DNA of 64,000 nt from Lichenicola sp965198655 (lineage in GTDB: Bacteria > Pseudomonadota > Alphaproteobacteria > Acetobacterales > Acetobacteraceae). Below the pieces are notes generated by a model that did not search any database, had not been told where the DNA came from, and saw only the letters and a list, made by a program, of their open reading frames with translations. The DNA lies in assembly GCA_965198655.1 (NCBI GenBank), contig OZ240668.1:1488001-1552000 (forward strand), given 5' to 3'. Position numbers and translations under genes: made by a program. Positions 18,713 through 27,879 of the stretch are shown here, one piece after another; the first letter of the stretch is position 1, and the number at the start of each line of letters is the position of its first letter.

Positions 18713-20968
18713 TTGATGATATGTCGGTGGCGGTATTGGGGCAAACATCTCGTTGGCCCGGCGTCACGATCGCACACGGGACGGGACGGGGGGCGCCGCT
18801 TGGACGACGAGCCGATCGATCGCAGCTTCCGGGGCCTCGCCGTCGGCTTGCCCCTGCTGGTGTTCGGTTGCCGCGCCGACGGCGACCGGACCTGGCCCAG
18901 CCCGCAATGGGTGCTCTACACAGGGTTGTCGGAGGAGAAGAGCCTCGGCTTCGGCTGGCTCGATGCGATCCACCCTGACGACCGGCGGCTGACGCTGGAC
19001 GCCTGGTCCGACGCGTCGGCCTCCGGCGACTACCTGGTCGAGCACCGGATCCGCCGCGCGCAGGACGACTCCTACCGCTGGCACCAGACCCGCGCGGCGC
19101 GCCTGACCGAGCGGATGACGCCGGCCATGGACTGGGTCGGCAGCTCGGCCGACGTCGACGACATCTACCGGCTGCGGCAGCAGATCGCGGTGGCCGAGCG
19201 GCAGTTGCGGGTGTTCGTGGAGGGCGTGCCGCAGTTGTTGTGGCGCTCGCGCGACAAGGGCGACTGGACCTGGGCCAGCCCGCAATGGCTCGCCTTCACC
19301 GGCCAGAGCCAGGAGCAGAGCCACACGAGCGGTTGGCTCGACGCCGTCCATCCGGAGGATCGGGACGCCGCGAAGGCGGCCTGGGACGCCGCGGTCCCGT
19401 CAGGCATCCTGGACGTCGAGTTCCGAGTGCGCCGGGCGTCGGACGGCGCCTATCTGTGGCACCGCACCCGGTCCACCCCGGCGCGCGACGAGGCCGGCCG
19501 GATCGTCGAGTGGCTGGGCTCGACCACCGACGTGCAGGACCTGAAAGCGCTGCAGGAGCACCAGCAGGTGCTGCTGGGCGACCTGCGCCGTCGCGCGCGC
19601 GAGCTGGAGGAGGAGGTGGGCGAGCGCAGGCGGATCGAGGCGCAACTGGTCTACGACGCGCATCACGACGGGCTGACCGGGCTGCACAACCGCGTCTTCT
19701 TCATGGGCCGGCTCAAGGCGTCGCTGGGGAGGCTGGAGCACGACGCCGCGCGCGGATGCGCGGTGCTGTTCCTCGACCTGGACCGGTTCAAGCTGGTCAA
19801 CGACAGCCTCGGCCACCAGGTCGGCGACCAGTTGCTGATGGGCGTCGCCAACCGGCTGCGCGCCTGCATCGGGCCAGAGGACACGCTGTCCCGCTTCGGC
19901 GGCGACGAGTTCGCGGTGCTGGTGGGCGAGGTGGACCGGCTCGCGGCCGTGCTGGAGCTGGCCGAGGACATCCTGGCCACGATCCGGCGCCCGTTCTGGC
20001 TGGGCGAGCACGAGCTGTTCTCGTCGGGCAGCATCGGCGTCGTCCACGCCACAGCCGGGGTGCTGGCGTCGGAGGAGGTGCTCCGCAATGCCGACATCGC
20101 GATGTACTGCGCCAAGCGCAGCGACAACGGCTACGTGGTGTTCACCGACGCCATGCGCAGCGAGGCGGTGGAGGCGCTGGAGCTGCGCACCGACCTGCGC
20201 AACGCCCTGCCGCGCGACCAGCTTTTCCTGGACTACCAGCCGATCTGCGAGACCGCCACCGGACGGATCGTCGGGCTGGAGGCGCTGCTCCGCTGGCGCC
20301 ACCCCAGGCGCGGGCTGGTGTCGCCGGCGGTCTTCATCCGGATCGCGGAGGAGACCGGCCTGATCCGCGAGATCGGGCGGTGGGTCCTGCGCGAGGCCTG
20401 TACCCGGATGCGCCGTTGGCGCGACGAGCATCCCGGGCTCGACCTGTATCTCAACGTGAACACCTCCGGGCAGGAGCTGAAGGCGTCAGGCTTCGTGAGC
20501 GCCGTCCAGGACATCCTGTGGGACACCGGCCTCGATCCAGCCTGCCTGCAACTCGAGGTCACCGAAAGCATCTTCCTGCAGCAGCCGGACCTGATCGGCG
20601 ACATCCTGGACCGGATACGGGCACTCGGGGTGCGCATCGCGCTCGACGATTTCGGCACCGGCTATTCCTCGCTGAGCTACCTGGACCGCTACCGCGTCGA
20701 CACCATCAAGATCGACCGCTCGTTCGTGAGCGGGATGTCGACGCGTCAGGCCGCCTGCACCATCGTCGAGACGATCGTCCGGCTCGGCCAGGCCATGGGG
20801 CTGGACGTGGTCGCCGAGGGCGTGGAGGACGAGGCCGAGCTGGCGGCGCTTTGCGGCATCGGCTGCGCCGCCGTGCAGGGCTACCTCCTGGGCTGGCCGC
20901 GCTCGGCGGAGGACGTCGCCCTGTGCCTGTCCGGCACGCGGCTGGAGGAGTGCTGCCGGGCCTTGTGA
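18713..20968 (+). CDS. PAS-PAS-GGDEF-EAL cyclic-di-GMP enzyme
   Basis: A 751-aa soluble signalling protein. Two PAS/PAC modules (residues about 45-150 and 165-285) share SPQWVLYTG / SPQWLAFTGQ repeats. A short coiled coil (RRARELEEEVGERRRIEAQL) follows, then a GGDEF domain with intact SRFGGDEF near residue 395 and an EAL domain with LEALLRWRHP, DDFGTGYSS near 643 and VAEGVE. Both active sites look complete, so it could make and break c-di-GMP. The RxxD inhibitory site before GGDEF is GPED, so product inhibition is unlikely. The N-terminus is uncertain: the ATG at 18713 gives about 30 basic residues before homology, and a TTG near 18800 is an alternative. Confidence 0.9.
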   Translation: MMICRWRYWGKHLVGPASRSHTGRDGGRRLDDEPIDRSFRGLAVGLPLLVFGCRADGDRTWPSPQWVLYTGLSEEKSLGFGWLDAIHPDDRRLTLDAWSDASASGDYLVEHRIRRAQDDSYRWHQTRAARLTERMTPAMDWVGSSADVDDIYRLRQQIAVAERQLRVFVEGVPQLLWRSRDKGDWTWASPQWLAFTGQSQEQSHTSGWLDAVHPEDRDAAKAAWDAAVPSGILDVEFRVRRASDGAYLWHRTRSTPARDEAGRIVEWLGSTTDVQDLKALQEHQQVLLGDLRRRARELEEEVGERRRIEAQLVYDAHHDGLTGLHNRVFFMGRLKASLGRLEHDAARGCAVLFLDLDRFKLVNDSLGHQVGDQLLMGVANRLRACIGPEDTLSRFGGDEFAVLVGEVDRLAAVLELAEDILATIRRPFWLGEHELFSSGSIGVVHATAGVLASEEVLRNADIAMYCAKRSDNGYVVFTDAMRSEAVEALELRTDLRNALPRDQLFLDYQPICETATGRIVGLEALLRWRHPRRGLVSPAVFIRIAEETGLIREIGRWVLREACTRMRRWRDEHPGLDLYLNVNTSGQELKASGFVSAVQDILWDTGLDPACLQLEVTESIFLQQPDLIGDILDRIRALGVRIALDDFGTGYSSLSYLDRYRVDTIKIDRSFVSGMSTRQAACTIVETIVRLGQAMGLDVVAEGVEDEAELAALCGIGCAAVQGYLLGWPRSAEDVALCLSGTRLEECCRAL

Positions 20969-21011
20969 CGCCGACCGGCGGTTCAGGGAGCCTGCCTTTC
21001 ACGTTTCCAGC

Positions 21012-23999
21012 CTACGTGCTTGAACCCGCAGCGGGGTCGCCAGTCTTCTTGTCCGCCCTGCCGGGCTCGATCCGCGGGCTCTCGATGACGCGGTTCCGGC
21101 CGCTCGTCTTGGCATCGTAGAGGGCCTCGTCCGCGCGCCCGATCAGCGACTCCCAGTCGTCGCCGCGCACGGCCCAGGTCAGCCCGATCGAGCAGGTCAC
21201 GGCGACCGCGGCGCCGGCGGCCCTGAACGCTTCCGCCTCCACCGCGCGATGCAGGCCGAGCACGCGTCCGGCGCCGGTCCCGTTGCCGTCCTGCAGGACC
21301 AGCAGGATCTCCTCGCCGCCGTAGCGGCCGGCGAACTCGCCCCTGCCGATCATGTCGGCCACCAGGCGTCCCATCGCGCGGAGCACGTCGTCGCCGCCCA
21401 GGTGGCCATGCCGATCGTTGATCCGCTTGAAGTGGTCGATGTCGAGCAGCGCCACGATCAGCTCGTCCCCGGCGCGACCGCCGGCCAGGGCCCTGGCCAG
21501 CCTTCGCTCGACCTCGGACCGGTTGAGCAGCCCGGTCAGGCTGTCATGCGCGGCCTGGTGGTGCAGCTCCTCGGTCCGGGCATGCAGTTGCGCGGTGGCT
21601 TCCGCGACGTGACGCTTCAGCTCCGCCTCGCGGGCCATGACACTGCGGAGCCGGAGACGCTCGACGCCGTAGACGCCGCCGGAAACGACGCCGAGCGCGC
21701 ACAGGCCCCAGAGCGCGTACGCCCACCATTGCCGCCACCAGGGGTAGGCGATGTCGATGACGAGGTTGCAGGGACCGGAGGTCCTATGGGTAAGCCGGTC
21801 GATGCCGATCACCGTCAGCACGTGGCGGCCGGGTGGAACGAACGCATACCGCACGGCACCGGTGCTCGTTTCGGCCCAGTCGGCATCGCTGCCCGACAGG
21901 CGGTAGCGGAACACGACGGAGCGCTCGGCGGCGTAGTTTGGCGTTCCGAACTGGAGCGACAGGGCCGCGTCCGTGTAGGGTGTCCTGTGGCCCCGGACGG
22001 GGCTGTTGCCGAGCAGGGCCTCGCTGACGAGCACCTTGAGCGGGTGGCCGTCGATCGACGCGCTCGGATCCAGGAGATGGGTCAGCCCGCGGCTGGTCGA
22101 GATCCACACCGACCCGTCCGGGTCCTCGCGAAGCCCGAGCTGCTGGACGTCGTTGGACAGCAGGCCGGTATCCGCATCCACCGAGGCCCAGCTCCGCCCG
22201 TCGAACACGGAAACGCCGAGCGAGGTGCCGATCCAGACCCAGCCGCGGTGGTCCACCATTACGGCCAGGATCGTGTTGGTCTGCGTGTCCTCGGTCGAGG
22301 CCGCCTTGAACGAGGACACGCGATCGGCCGACAGGACGAGCTGGAACAGCCCGCCCGCACCGCCGGTCCAAAGGGTGCCGTCGCGTCCGAAGGCCATGGC
22401 CAGCGGGTTGAAGCCGTTGGCCGGCCAGGCGCCGGTCACCGCCGCGTCCGTTCCGTCCGCATGCCGATGACGCAGGCGGTCGTTCGCAAGGTAGAAGATC
22501 CCGCCCGCGCCGTCGGGCACGAGGTCGGGCACCGGGGTCTGGGCCGCCGCTTCCAGCACGGCCGGACCCGGCTCGTTCGCCCGGGCGTCGACCCTGAACA
22601 ACCCTTCCTCGGTTCCGATCCACACGAAGCCGGCCGGATCGGGCAGGATCGCGTTGACGGGCGGCGTGGCGACGGCGCTGATCGACCCGTCAGCCAGGTC
22701 GATCACGTGGACGCCCTTGGCGCCATAGGATGCCCACAGATGTCCTTGCGGACCGAGCTTCAGGGCGAAGGATGGTCCCGGGATCACCCTGCCCACCCGC
22801 AGACGGGCGCCTCGGCGCAGGATCTCGTCGATTCCGGTGTCGGTGGCCACCCACATCGTCCCGTCGGGCAGGCGGACCGATTGCCAGGGCAAGCCCGCGG
22901 ACAGGCCCTCCTCCTTGCCGAGCGTCTCCCAGTGCCCGTAGCCGACCCAGCGCAGCAGCCCCTGGCCGTAGGTCTGCAGCCAGAACTGCCCAGTCGCATC
23001 GGTCATCGCGCTGACGATGGTTCCAGGCGGGGCGCCATCCGCGACCGAAAAGGCCTGCCAACCGGCCGCTCGCAGGACGGCCAGCCCATGATCGGCCTGC
23101 GTGACCACGGTTCCATCGGGCGCCCTGAACAGGCCGAGGTCGTGGGTATAGTTCAGGTAGCGGTCGCCCTGGTCCGGGAGCGCCGCCAGGCTCCATCGGC
23201 CGGATCCGGACGAGAAGGTCGCGACCGACGACGCCGACCTGGCGAGCACGCCGTCGCCGCCATCCGCGGCGACGACATCCAGCCAGGGACCGCCGGAAAG
23301 CCCGTCGGCCTCGCCGTAGCACCGCACGGCGCCTGGATCGGCGGCGCAGAGCCGGCCGTCATCGGTCGCCTCCCAAAGGTGGTCGCGGACCGAGAAGACC
23401 GTCTGCGCGTTCCGCAACAGCGCCTGCTCCCCAAGATCGTATCCCAACGCTTCGACGTGCGGCGCCTGTCCGTCCGTCAGGGCGATCCTGACCGTGGTGC
23501 CGTCCGTGAGCAGGACGACGCCGTCCTTCCAGGGAGCGAGTCGGTGAAGCTTGTCGCTGTTGAACGGGATCCCGTCGTGACGGACCGAGCTGAACCACAG
23601 CGCGCTGGGCGGATGGGCAGCATCCGACGGTCGATCGGATATCAGCACCTCGTCGGAATATTCGACCGCGATCCGACCTTCGGCCGTCAGGGCGAGGTCG
23701 AACACGAAGCCGCCCGGCCGCAGGCCCTGATCCGGTCCGAGGTTGACGAAGCGCCGTCCGTCGTATGCGAACACGCCGTGCTCGGTGCAGACCACGACGT
23801 AGCCTGCGCGGTCCTGCAGCATGCAGAAGCCGCCGGTGCTCACCAGCCCTTGATCAGCATCATAGGTGCGGAAGGTCGACCTGGCCGCCTGGGCCGGGAC
23901 CAGGCAGGGCGTCGACAAGGCCGCCATGGCGATGACGCCCAAGGACGACAGCGCACGTCGCCTCAGGGTCCGCGCCGGCAGGCAAGCCGATGTCGACAC
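21012..23999 (-). CDS. Membrane diguanylate cyclase with periplasmic two-component-type propeller
   Basis: A roughly 995-aa protein with a signal segment (RRRALSSLGVIAMAALSTPC), then about 14 propeller-type repeats (AYDGRRFVNLGPDQGL, VWIGTEEGLFRVD, VWIGTSLGVSVFDGRSW, VWISTSRGLTHLL). A Y_Y_Y-like module (FRYRLSGSDADWAETS), a transmembrane helix (WAYALWGLCALGVVSGGVYG), a coiled coil and a C-terminal GGDEF domain with active GRYGGEEI follow. It presumably senses a periplasmic carbohydrate-like ligand and makes c-di-GMP inside. No RxxD inhibitory site is visible. The start is uncertain: GTG at 23999 has GGAGG twelve bases upstream, and an ATG at 24107 is also in frame. It converges tail-to-tail with the PAS-GGDEF-EAL gene. 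Confidence 0.85.
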   Translation of the reverse strand: MSTSACLPARTLRRRALSSLGVIAMAALSTPCLVPAQAARSTFRTYDADQGLVSTGGFCMLQDRAGYVVVCTEHGVFAYDGRRFVNLGPDQGLRPGGFVFDLALTAEGRIAVEYSDEVLISDRPSDAAHPPSALWFSSVRHDGIPFNSDKLHRLAPWKDGVVLLTDGTTVRIALTDGQAPHVEALGYDLGEQALLRNAQTVFSVRDHLWEATDDGRLCAADPGAVRCYGEADGLSGGPWLDVVAADGGDGVLARSASSVATFSSGSGRWSLAALPDQGDRYLNYTHDLGLFRAPDGTVVTQADHGLAVLRAAGWQAFSVADGAPPGTIVSAMTDATGQFWLQTYGQGLLRWVGYGHWETLGKEEGLSAGLPWQSVRLPDGTMWVATDTGIDEILRRGARLRVGRVIPGPSFALKLGPQGHLWASYGAKGVHVIDLADGSISAVATPPVNAILPDPAGFVWIGTEEGLFRVDARANEPGPAVLEAAAQTPVPDLVPDGAGGIFYLANDRLRHRHADGTDAAVTGAWPANGFNPLAMAFGRDGTLWTGGAGGLFQLVLSADRVSSFKAASTEDTQTNTILAVMVDHRGWVWIGTSLGVSVFDGRSWASVDADTGLLSNDVQQLGLREDPDGSVWISTSRGLTHLLDPSASIDGHPLKVLVSEALLGNSPVRGHRTPYTDAALSLQFGTPNYAAERSVVFRYRLSGSDADWAETSTGAVRYAFVPPGRHVLTVIGIDRLTHRTSGPCNLVIDIAYPWWRQWWAYALWGLCALGVVSGGVYGVERLRLRSVMAREAELKRHVAEATAQLHARTEELHHQAAHDSLTGLLNRSEVERRLARALAGGRAGDELIVALLDIDHFKRINDRHGHLGGDDVLRAMGRLVADMIGRGEFAGRYGGEEILLVLQDGNGTGAGRVLGLHRAVEAEAFRAAGAAVAVTCSIGLTWAVRGDDWESLIGRADEALYDAKTSGRNRVIESPRIEPGRADKKTGDPAAGSST

Positions 24000-24197
24000 G
24001 CTGGTCCAGGTCCTCCGAGGTCCCGCGCAATCGGCGCCGGTGCGGGAGCGACGGATGATACAACCACAACGAGACGAACGGCCAAACGACGAAGCGAGGC
24101 CGTTCAATATAGCGTAAACGGCCGGCTTGGTCGAACCAGTGCCTGGGCCGCTCCTTGACGCTCAAGGAGCCGGCGCAGGCGGAGACGAGCGACCGTT

Positions 24198-24419
24198 TCA
24201 GACCGCTGAAGACGGATAATGGTGGCCGCAGAGCGGGCTGATGTCCGCGACCTCGTAATGGTGGCCGCACAGCGGATCGAAGTCGTTGATCGCCGCGGTG
24301 GCCGACAGGCCCGACGCTTGCACCGTTGTCTCCGCACGGGCGCCGGCCGAGAACCCGACGACGGCGACGAGGGCTGCGGCGCCGCCGAGAGAAACGATGC
24401 GGTTCAGACGTGTTGTCAT
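24198..24419 (-). CDS. Tiny secreted protein with duplicated PLCGHHY motif
   Basis: A 73-aa precursor: MTTRLNRIVSLGGAAALVAV, then GFSAGARA as a probable signal-peptidase site, leaving about 42 residues. The mature end holds DPLCGHHYEVADI and SPLCGHHYPSSAV, so PLCGHHY occurs twice, 15 residues apart. The DNA shows the same duplication. Each unit offers one Cys and two His, a plausible copper, zinc or haem ligand set, and the two Cys could also pair. An AGGA lies about ten bases upstream of the ATG at 24419. No family recognised. It stands alone between the propeller cyclase and the phosphatase frames; locally lower GC precedes it. Confidence 0.6.
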   Translation of the reverse strand: MTTRLNRIVSLGGAAALVAVVGFSAGARAETTVQASGLSATAAINDFDPLCGHHYEVADISPLCGHHYPSSAV

Positions 24420-24901
24420 TTCGCGATATCCTGGATGAACAGGCCCCTTGCCTGCGGTCGGAAGACCATAATCATGTGCAGGCCTGCTACACAATAGCAA
24501 AGCGAGGTCAAAGAACGAGATTCAGCCAAAAGATCAAGTAAGGATGTAGAACTGTGCGCCGCCTCTATTTATTAAACCGCGCGTTTGCGGACGAACTCTG
24601 CTGTCCGGACGTCATCGGTCCGATCGAAATCTTCGGCCGGACGAGTTCATGTCTTGTCGTTGTCTTGTAACCGCGGCGGTTCTGCTCGTCTTCAACCCGT
24701 CAGCCGGACGACGCACACCTGCCCGCGGGAGGGATTGTCGGCGGCCTGGCGTCCTGCACTTCGAAGTTCAGGGCAGGACCGTCGTCGGCTGTCTCCGTCC
24801 GGCGGAACGGCATCGGGTCTCGGCGCCGCAGCACGACCCACCGGCCCGTCCACCTCCCGCGCCAGCACACCCCCCCAGCGGGCCGTCCCTCCGAGGTCAC
24901 G
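24420..24901. other. Intergenic region with a lower-GC patch
   Basis: About 480 bases. The stretch 24480-24660 is clearly less GC-rich than the surroundings (CTCTATTTATTAAACC near 24563) and should contain the promoter of the PLCGHHY gene, which reads leftward. I see no convincing gene, terminator or repeat in it. Confidence 0.4.
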
Positions 24902-25291
24902 CTACTGGTAGCTGATCGGTCCGGTTGCGGAGACCTGGATGCTGCCGCGCACGATCGAGACGAACTTGGCCAGGCTGCACAGCCGGCCGCGCTGATACTC
25001 GCAGCCAGGCAGCGACAGTTCCTCGTAGAGCGGGATGTTGCCCAGGCCGAGCGGCCTGGCCGCATGCATCTGGTCGAGCGTCATGGTGATGAAGACCAGC
25101 CGCACGAAGAAGCGGTTGTCCCGGTCGCTCAGCAGCTCGAAGCCGAGGGCGCCGTCGGGCGGCATGTCGTCGGTGTTGAAGCTCTGCTGGTGCCAGTCGA
25201 GGCTCAGCAGGCCGCCGACCGCCGACTGGGTGGTGTCGTTGCCGACGAACACCGTCAGCCGGCCGGCAGGAGGGCCGCCCTGGACGGTCAT
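24902..25291 (-). CDS. Histidine acid phosphatase/phytase, C-terminal frame
   Basis: A 129-aa frame that begins ATG in an ATGA overlap with the stop of the preceding phosphatase frame. It supplies the C-terminal third of a histidine acid phosphatase: LTVFVGNDTTQSAVGGLLSL matches the proton-donor motif of AppA/Agp (GHDTNxxxLxxLL). The Asp is kept but the His is Asn, one base away (AAC for CAC). The remainder (QMHAARPLGLGNIPLYEEL, CEYQRGRLCSLAKF) is typical of the family C-terminus. Alone it cannot be an enzyme. It is either translated and assembled with the first frame, or this is a frameshifted gene. Both halves keep normal codon use. Confidence 0.7.
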   Translation of the reverse strand: MTVQGGPPAGRLTVFVGNDTTQSAVGGLLSLDWHQQSFNTDDMPPDGALGFELLSDRDNRFFVRLVFITMTLDQMHAARPLGLGNIPLYEELSLPGCEYQRGRLCSLAKFVSIVRGSIQVSATGPISYQ

Positions 25292-26280
25292 GCCGGCGCC
25301 GGCCTCGACACCGCATCGAGCATCTGCAGCGCCAGGTTGGAGCCGGTCGCCCGCGCCAGCGCCGGTGTCCGGTCGAACAGGCGGTACCTGGCCGTGTAGA
25401 GCCGCATCAACTGCTGCACCCCGGCCTCCCCGGTCCGGCCGAAGGCGAGGTCGGTGCCGGCGAAGCCGTTGGCGTATTCGAGCTCGAAGATCTCGGACAG
25501 GCTGGAGCCGGTGGCGAGCGCGCCGTTGAACGAGAGCGTGTTGCCGCTGGCCGCGATGGAGGTGGGCAGGTCGGCGATGGTGCAGCCGGCATCGCCGACC
25601 TGCGACTGGCAGAGCGCCGTCGAGCAGCAGCCGAGCGCCGCGTTGAGCTGGGCCAGCAGCGGTGCAAGCTCGGCCTGCACCGGCCCGAGGCTGCCGCCGA
25701 GATGCGCCAGGACCGCGGCGCCGAGCGCTGCGGTGTCCTCCGGATAGGGGACGGTGAACAGGGGATCGGGTGTGGACGAGGCGGAGAAGGGCGCGGTCAG
25801 CCCACAGCCCGGAAACAGGCCCTGCACGAGCGCCTGACCGGTGGCCTCGGTCCGCTCGTCGGCGTTGTTGGCCCAGACGAACAGGTCGCCCGGCCTCGGG
25901 CAGCCGGAGACCGGCAGGAGGCCCTGCACCGCGTAGGCGATGCGGTCGAACAGCCCGACCGTGCCGACCAGCGCCGCGCCGTGCGCGGTCAGGTCGCCGT
26001 CCGGCACGCCCCAGTCGGAGGGGAACGGCGCGTCGGCATAGACCTGGAACTTCGGCGTGCTGGTCGGCGGCCGCACGCCGTGGCGCATCAGCAGCATCGC
26101 CTTGCGCAGGGTGAGGCCCGCCAGGGTGTCGCCGATCACGTCGACCGGCGGGTCGTAGGCGACCTCCGCGATCGAGGCCGGCGCCTGCGCCTTGGCCGGC
26201 GACAGGCCGAAAGGAAGGATCAGCAGCACGATCGCCGTCAACCAGGCGCTCCTGTCCCGGTTCGCTCGCCAGCACGTCAT
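25288..26280 (-). CDS. Histidine acid phosphatase/phytase, N-terminal frame
   Basis: A 330-aa frame with a signal peptide (WLTAIVLLILPFGLSPAKAQ) and the catalytic N-terminal motif LLMRHGVRPPTSTPKFQVYA, where His forms the phospho-enzyme. The alpha domain and several Cys follow, as in periplasmic AppA-like phytases. GGAG stands seven bases before the ATG at 26280. The frame ends with TGA inside ATGA, exactly where the missing C-terminal third starts in another frame (24902-25291). An undivided protein would be about 455 aa, normal for the family. With the S1/P1 nuclease upstream it suggests periplasmic phosphate scavenging. A sequencing or true frameshift near 25290 cannot be separated from a genuine split by reading alone. 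Confidence 0.75.
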   Translation of the reverse strand: MTCWRANRDRSAWLTAIVLLILPFGLSPAKAQAPASIAEVAYDPPVDVIGDTLAGLTLRKAMLLMRHGVRPPTSTPKFQVYADAPFPSDWGVPDGDLTAHGAALVGTVGLFDRIAYAVQGLLPVSGCPRPGDLFVWANNADERTEATGQALVQGLFPGCGLTAPFSASSTPDPLFTVPYPEDTAALGAAVLAHLGGSLGPVQAELAPLLAQLNAALGCCSTALCQSQVGDAGCTIADLPTSIAASGNTLSFNGALATGSSLSEIFELEYANGFAGTDLAFGRTGEAGVQQLMRLYTARYRLFDRTPALARATGSNLALQMLDAVSRPAPA

Positions 26281-26596
26281 CCTGGATCTCCACTGCAGGG
26301 CCGAACGGCCTGATGGATCGATCGCGGCGTCATGGTCCGTCTCGATGACATCCCGCGCCCCGCGTCGTAATTCCCTGAAGAAGGGCGAACCGGCACGACA
26401 CCTGACCGGGATGAGGATAGCCCGAGCCTGCGCGACGTCGGGCTGCGTCCCGCCGGGCAAGACGCGACCATGTCCGACGCTCATGGCCGTCCCGATCCAG
26501 GCCGCAACCGCACCGGTCGCCGCACCGATCGTTGCGCGGCGCGGCAGGGCACAGTTCGGGCGGACGCCGTGGTCGGACATGTCCGCCCATGGGCGT
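26281..26596. other. Intergenic region upstream of the phosphatase
   Basis: About 316 bases between the end of the S1/P1 nuclease gene and the phosphatase start, on the same strand. It probably holds the phosphatase promoter. A minus-strand frame continues from the phosphatase up to 26580, but it lacks a signal peptide or homology. No hairpin or repeat seen. Confidence 0.35.
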
Positions 26597-27643
26597 TCAA
26601 TCGGCGGCGAAGGACGTGCTGGTCAGGTGGACCTTGCCGGACTCGATGTCGGTCACCGCGATCAGCGGATAGCCGACGCCGATGGTCTCGCTCGACTTCC
26701 AGGCGTCGTAGATCTCGTCCCGAAGCTCGGCCGCGCCGGCGGCGAGCTGCTGTGCCGCGAACTGGACCTCGGCCGGGGCCGGGGTGGTGAACAGGTCGAT
26801 CTTCGCCACCTGGTAGAGCGGCTGCACCTGGCTCAGCGTGTGCGCCATGTACTGCCCCACCCTGGTCTCGATGGCGCAGCCGCAGTCGTGATAGGCCGGG
26901 ATCAGGGCGGCGATCGCCTGCAGCGGGACGTCGTTCTTGACGAACGCGCCCTCGAACCGGGAATGGATCGGCTTGGTGGTGTAGTTGTTCGGGTTGGGAT
27001 AGTTGCCCCAGCCGTTGTAGTGGATCGACACGTGCAGGGGCTGGCTGCCGTCGGCGACGTAGTGGCTCCACACGCCGATGTCGCGGATCGTCAACTGCTG
27101 GCGCAGCGCCAACTGGTAGGAGAAGTACTGCTTGTCGGCGGGGTTGGTCGCGGTGGCGAGGCCGACCTGGTCGGCCCGGACATAGGCGAAGTCCTTGCGC
27201 AGCTGCTGCCAGCCGTCGACGATGTTGTAGGGCAGGTAGCCCTCCTGGTACTGGTCGCTGCCGGCGCTGCGGAGCATGGTGTCGAACCCCTCGCGGGTCA
27301 GGGTCACCGGGGTGCCGTCGGCCTTCAGCAGGCTGCCTCCTGGCACGGTGCCGTCGTCGTTCAGGTCGATGTAGTGGCCCGGGTCGCGCTCCTCGTCATG
27401 AGTGGTGCCGGCATCCTTGGAGATGTCCGGCTCCGGGCCGAGCTGCTGGATCGCCTGCACCGCGTCGGGCGTGCGCAGGAAGGCGGGAACGTCGCCGGGT
27501 AGCGCCGCGGCGGCCAGGTAGCTGATGTCGAGATGGCCGGTATGGCCCCAGGCCCAGGCCGGCAAGGCGTGAGAGCTCGCCAGCAGCGTGGTCACGGTCA
27601 GGATCGACACGCGCTTGCAGGATCGGATGATCGTGTTCGGCAT
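26597..27643 (-). CDS. S1/P1-type zinc-dependent nuclease, secreted
   Basis: A 348-aa exported protein. After a signal peptide (VSILTVTTLLASSHALPAWA) the mature end would be WGHTGH, where the N-terminal Trp and the His act as zinc ligands in S1/P1 nucleases. Further ligand motifs follow: HDEERDPGHYIDLN, IGVWSHYVADGSQPLHVSIH and FEGAFV. Family members cleave single-stranded DNA or RNA and may remove 3'-phosphate. AGGGAGG upstream decides the ATG at 27643. It lies directly upstream of the histidine acid phosphatase on the same strand, so the pair may release phosphate from extracellular nucleic acids and phosphate esters. Confidence 0.85.
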   Translation of the reverse strand: MPNTIIRSCKRVSILTVTTLLASSHALPAWAWGHTGHLDISYLAAAALPGDVPAFLRTPDAVQAIQQLGPEPDISKDAGTTHDEERDPGHYIDLNDDGTVPGGSLLKADGTPVTLTREGFDTMLRSAGSDQYQEGYLPYNIVDGWQQLRKDFAYVRADQVGLATATNPADKQYFSYQLALRQQLTIRDIGVWSHYVADGSQPLHVSIHYNGWGNYPNPNNYTTKPIHSRFEGAFVKNDVPLQAIAALIPAYHDCGCAIETRVGQYMAHTLSQVQPLYQVAKIDLFTTPAPAEVQFAAQQLAAGAAELRDEIYDAWKSSETIGVGYPLIAVTDIESGKVHLTSTSFAAD

Positions 27644-27879
27644 CGCTGCCTCCCTTGGTGGTGCGGCGGGAGGCCTAGCGGACGACATGTTGGGTTTGCG
27701 TTACAGAACGGCGGACGTTCGGTGACGTTCCTGGATGGCAACGAGGTCGCGTCGCGCCCGAAGGGCGTGAGGCGCCTCGTTTTCGTCTGCTCGACCAGCC
27801 TTGCCGGGACCGCCGCCCGATCTGCCCCGGGTGCCGAATCCTGCCGCTGCGAATCGGGCGACGCTGCTAACCTTGCTCC

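Noticed and set aside
21249..24158. A 969-codon plus-strand frame opposite the propeller cyclase
   Set aside because: Antisense shadow of a well-supported gene; no domain and no ribosome site.
24649..24915. Small plus-strand frame with a hydrophobic start (MSCRCLVTAAVLLV)
   Set aside because: No ribosome site, Pro/Arg-rich remainder, and it runs into the phosphatase 3' end.
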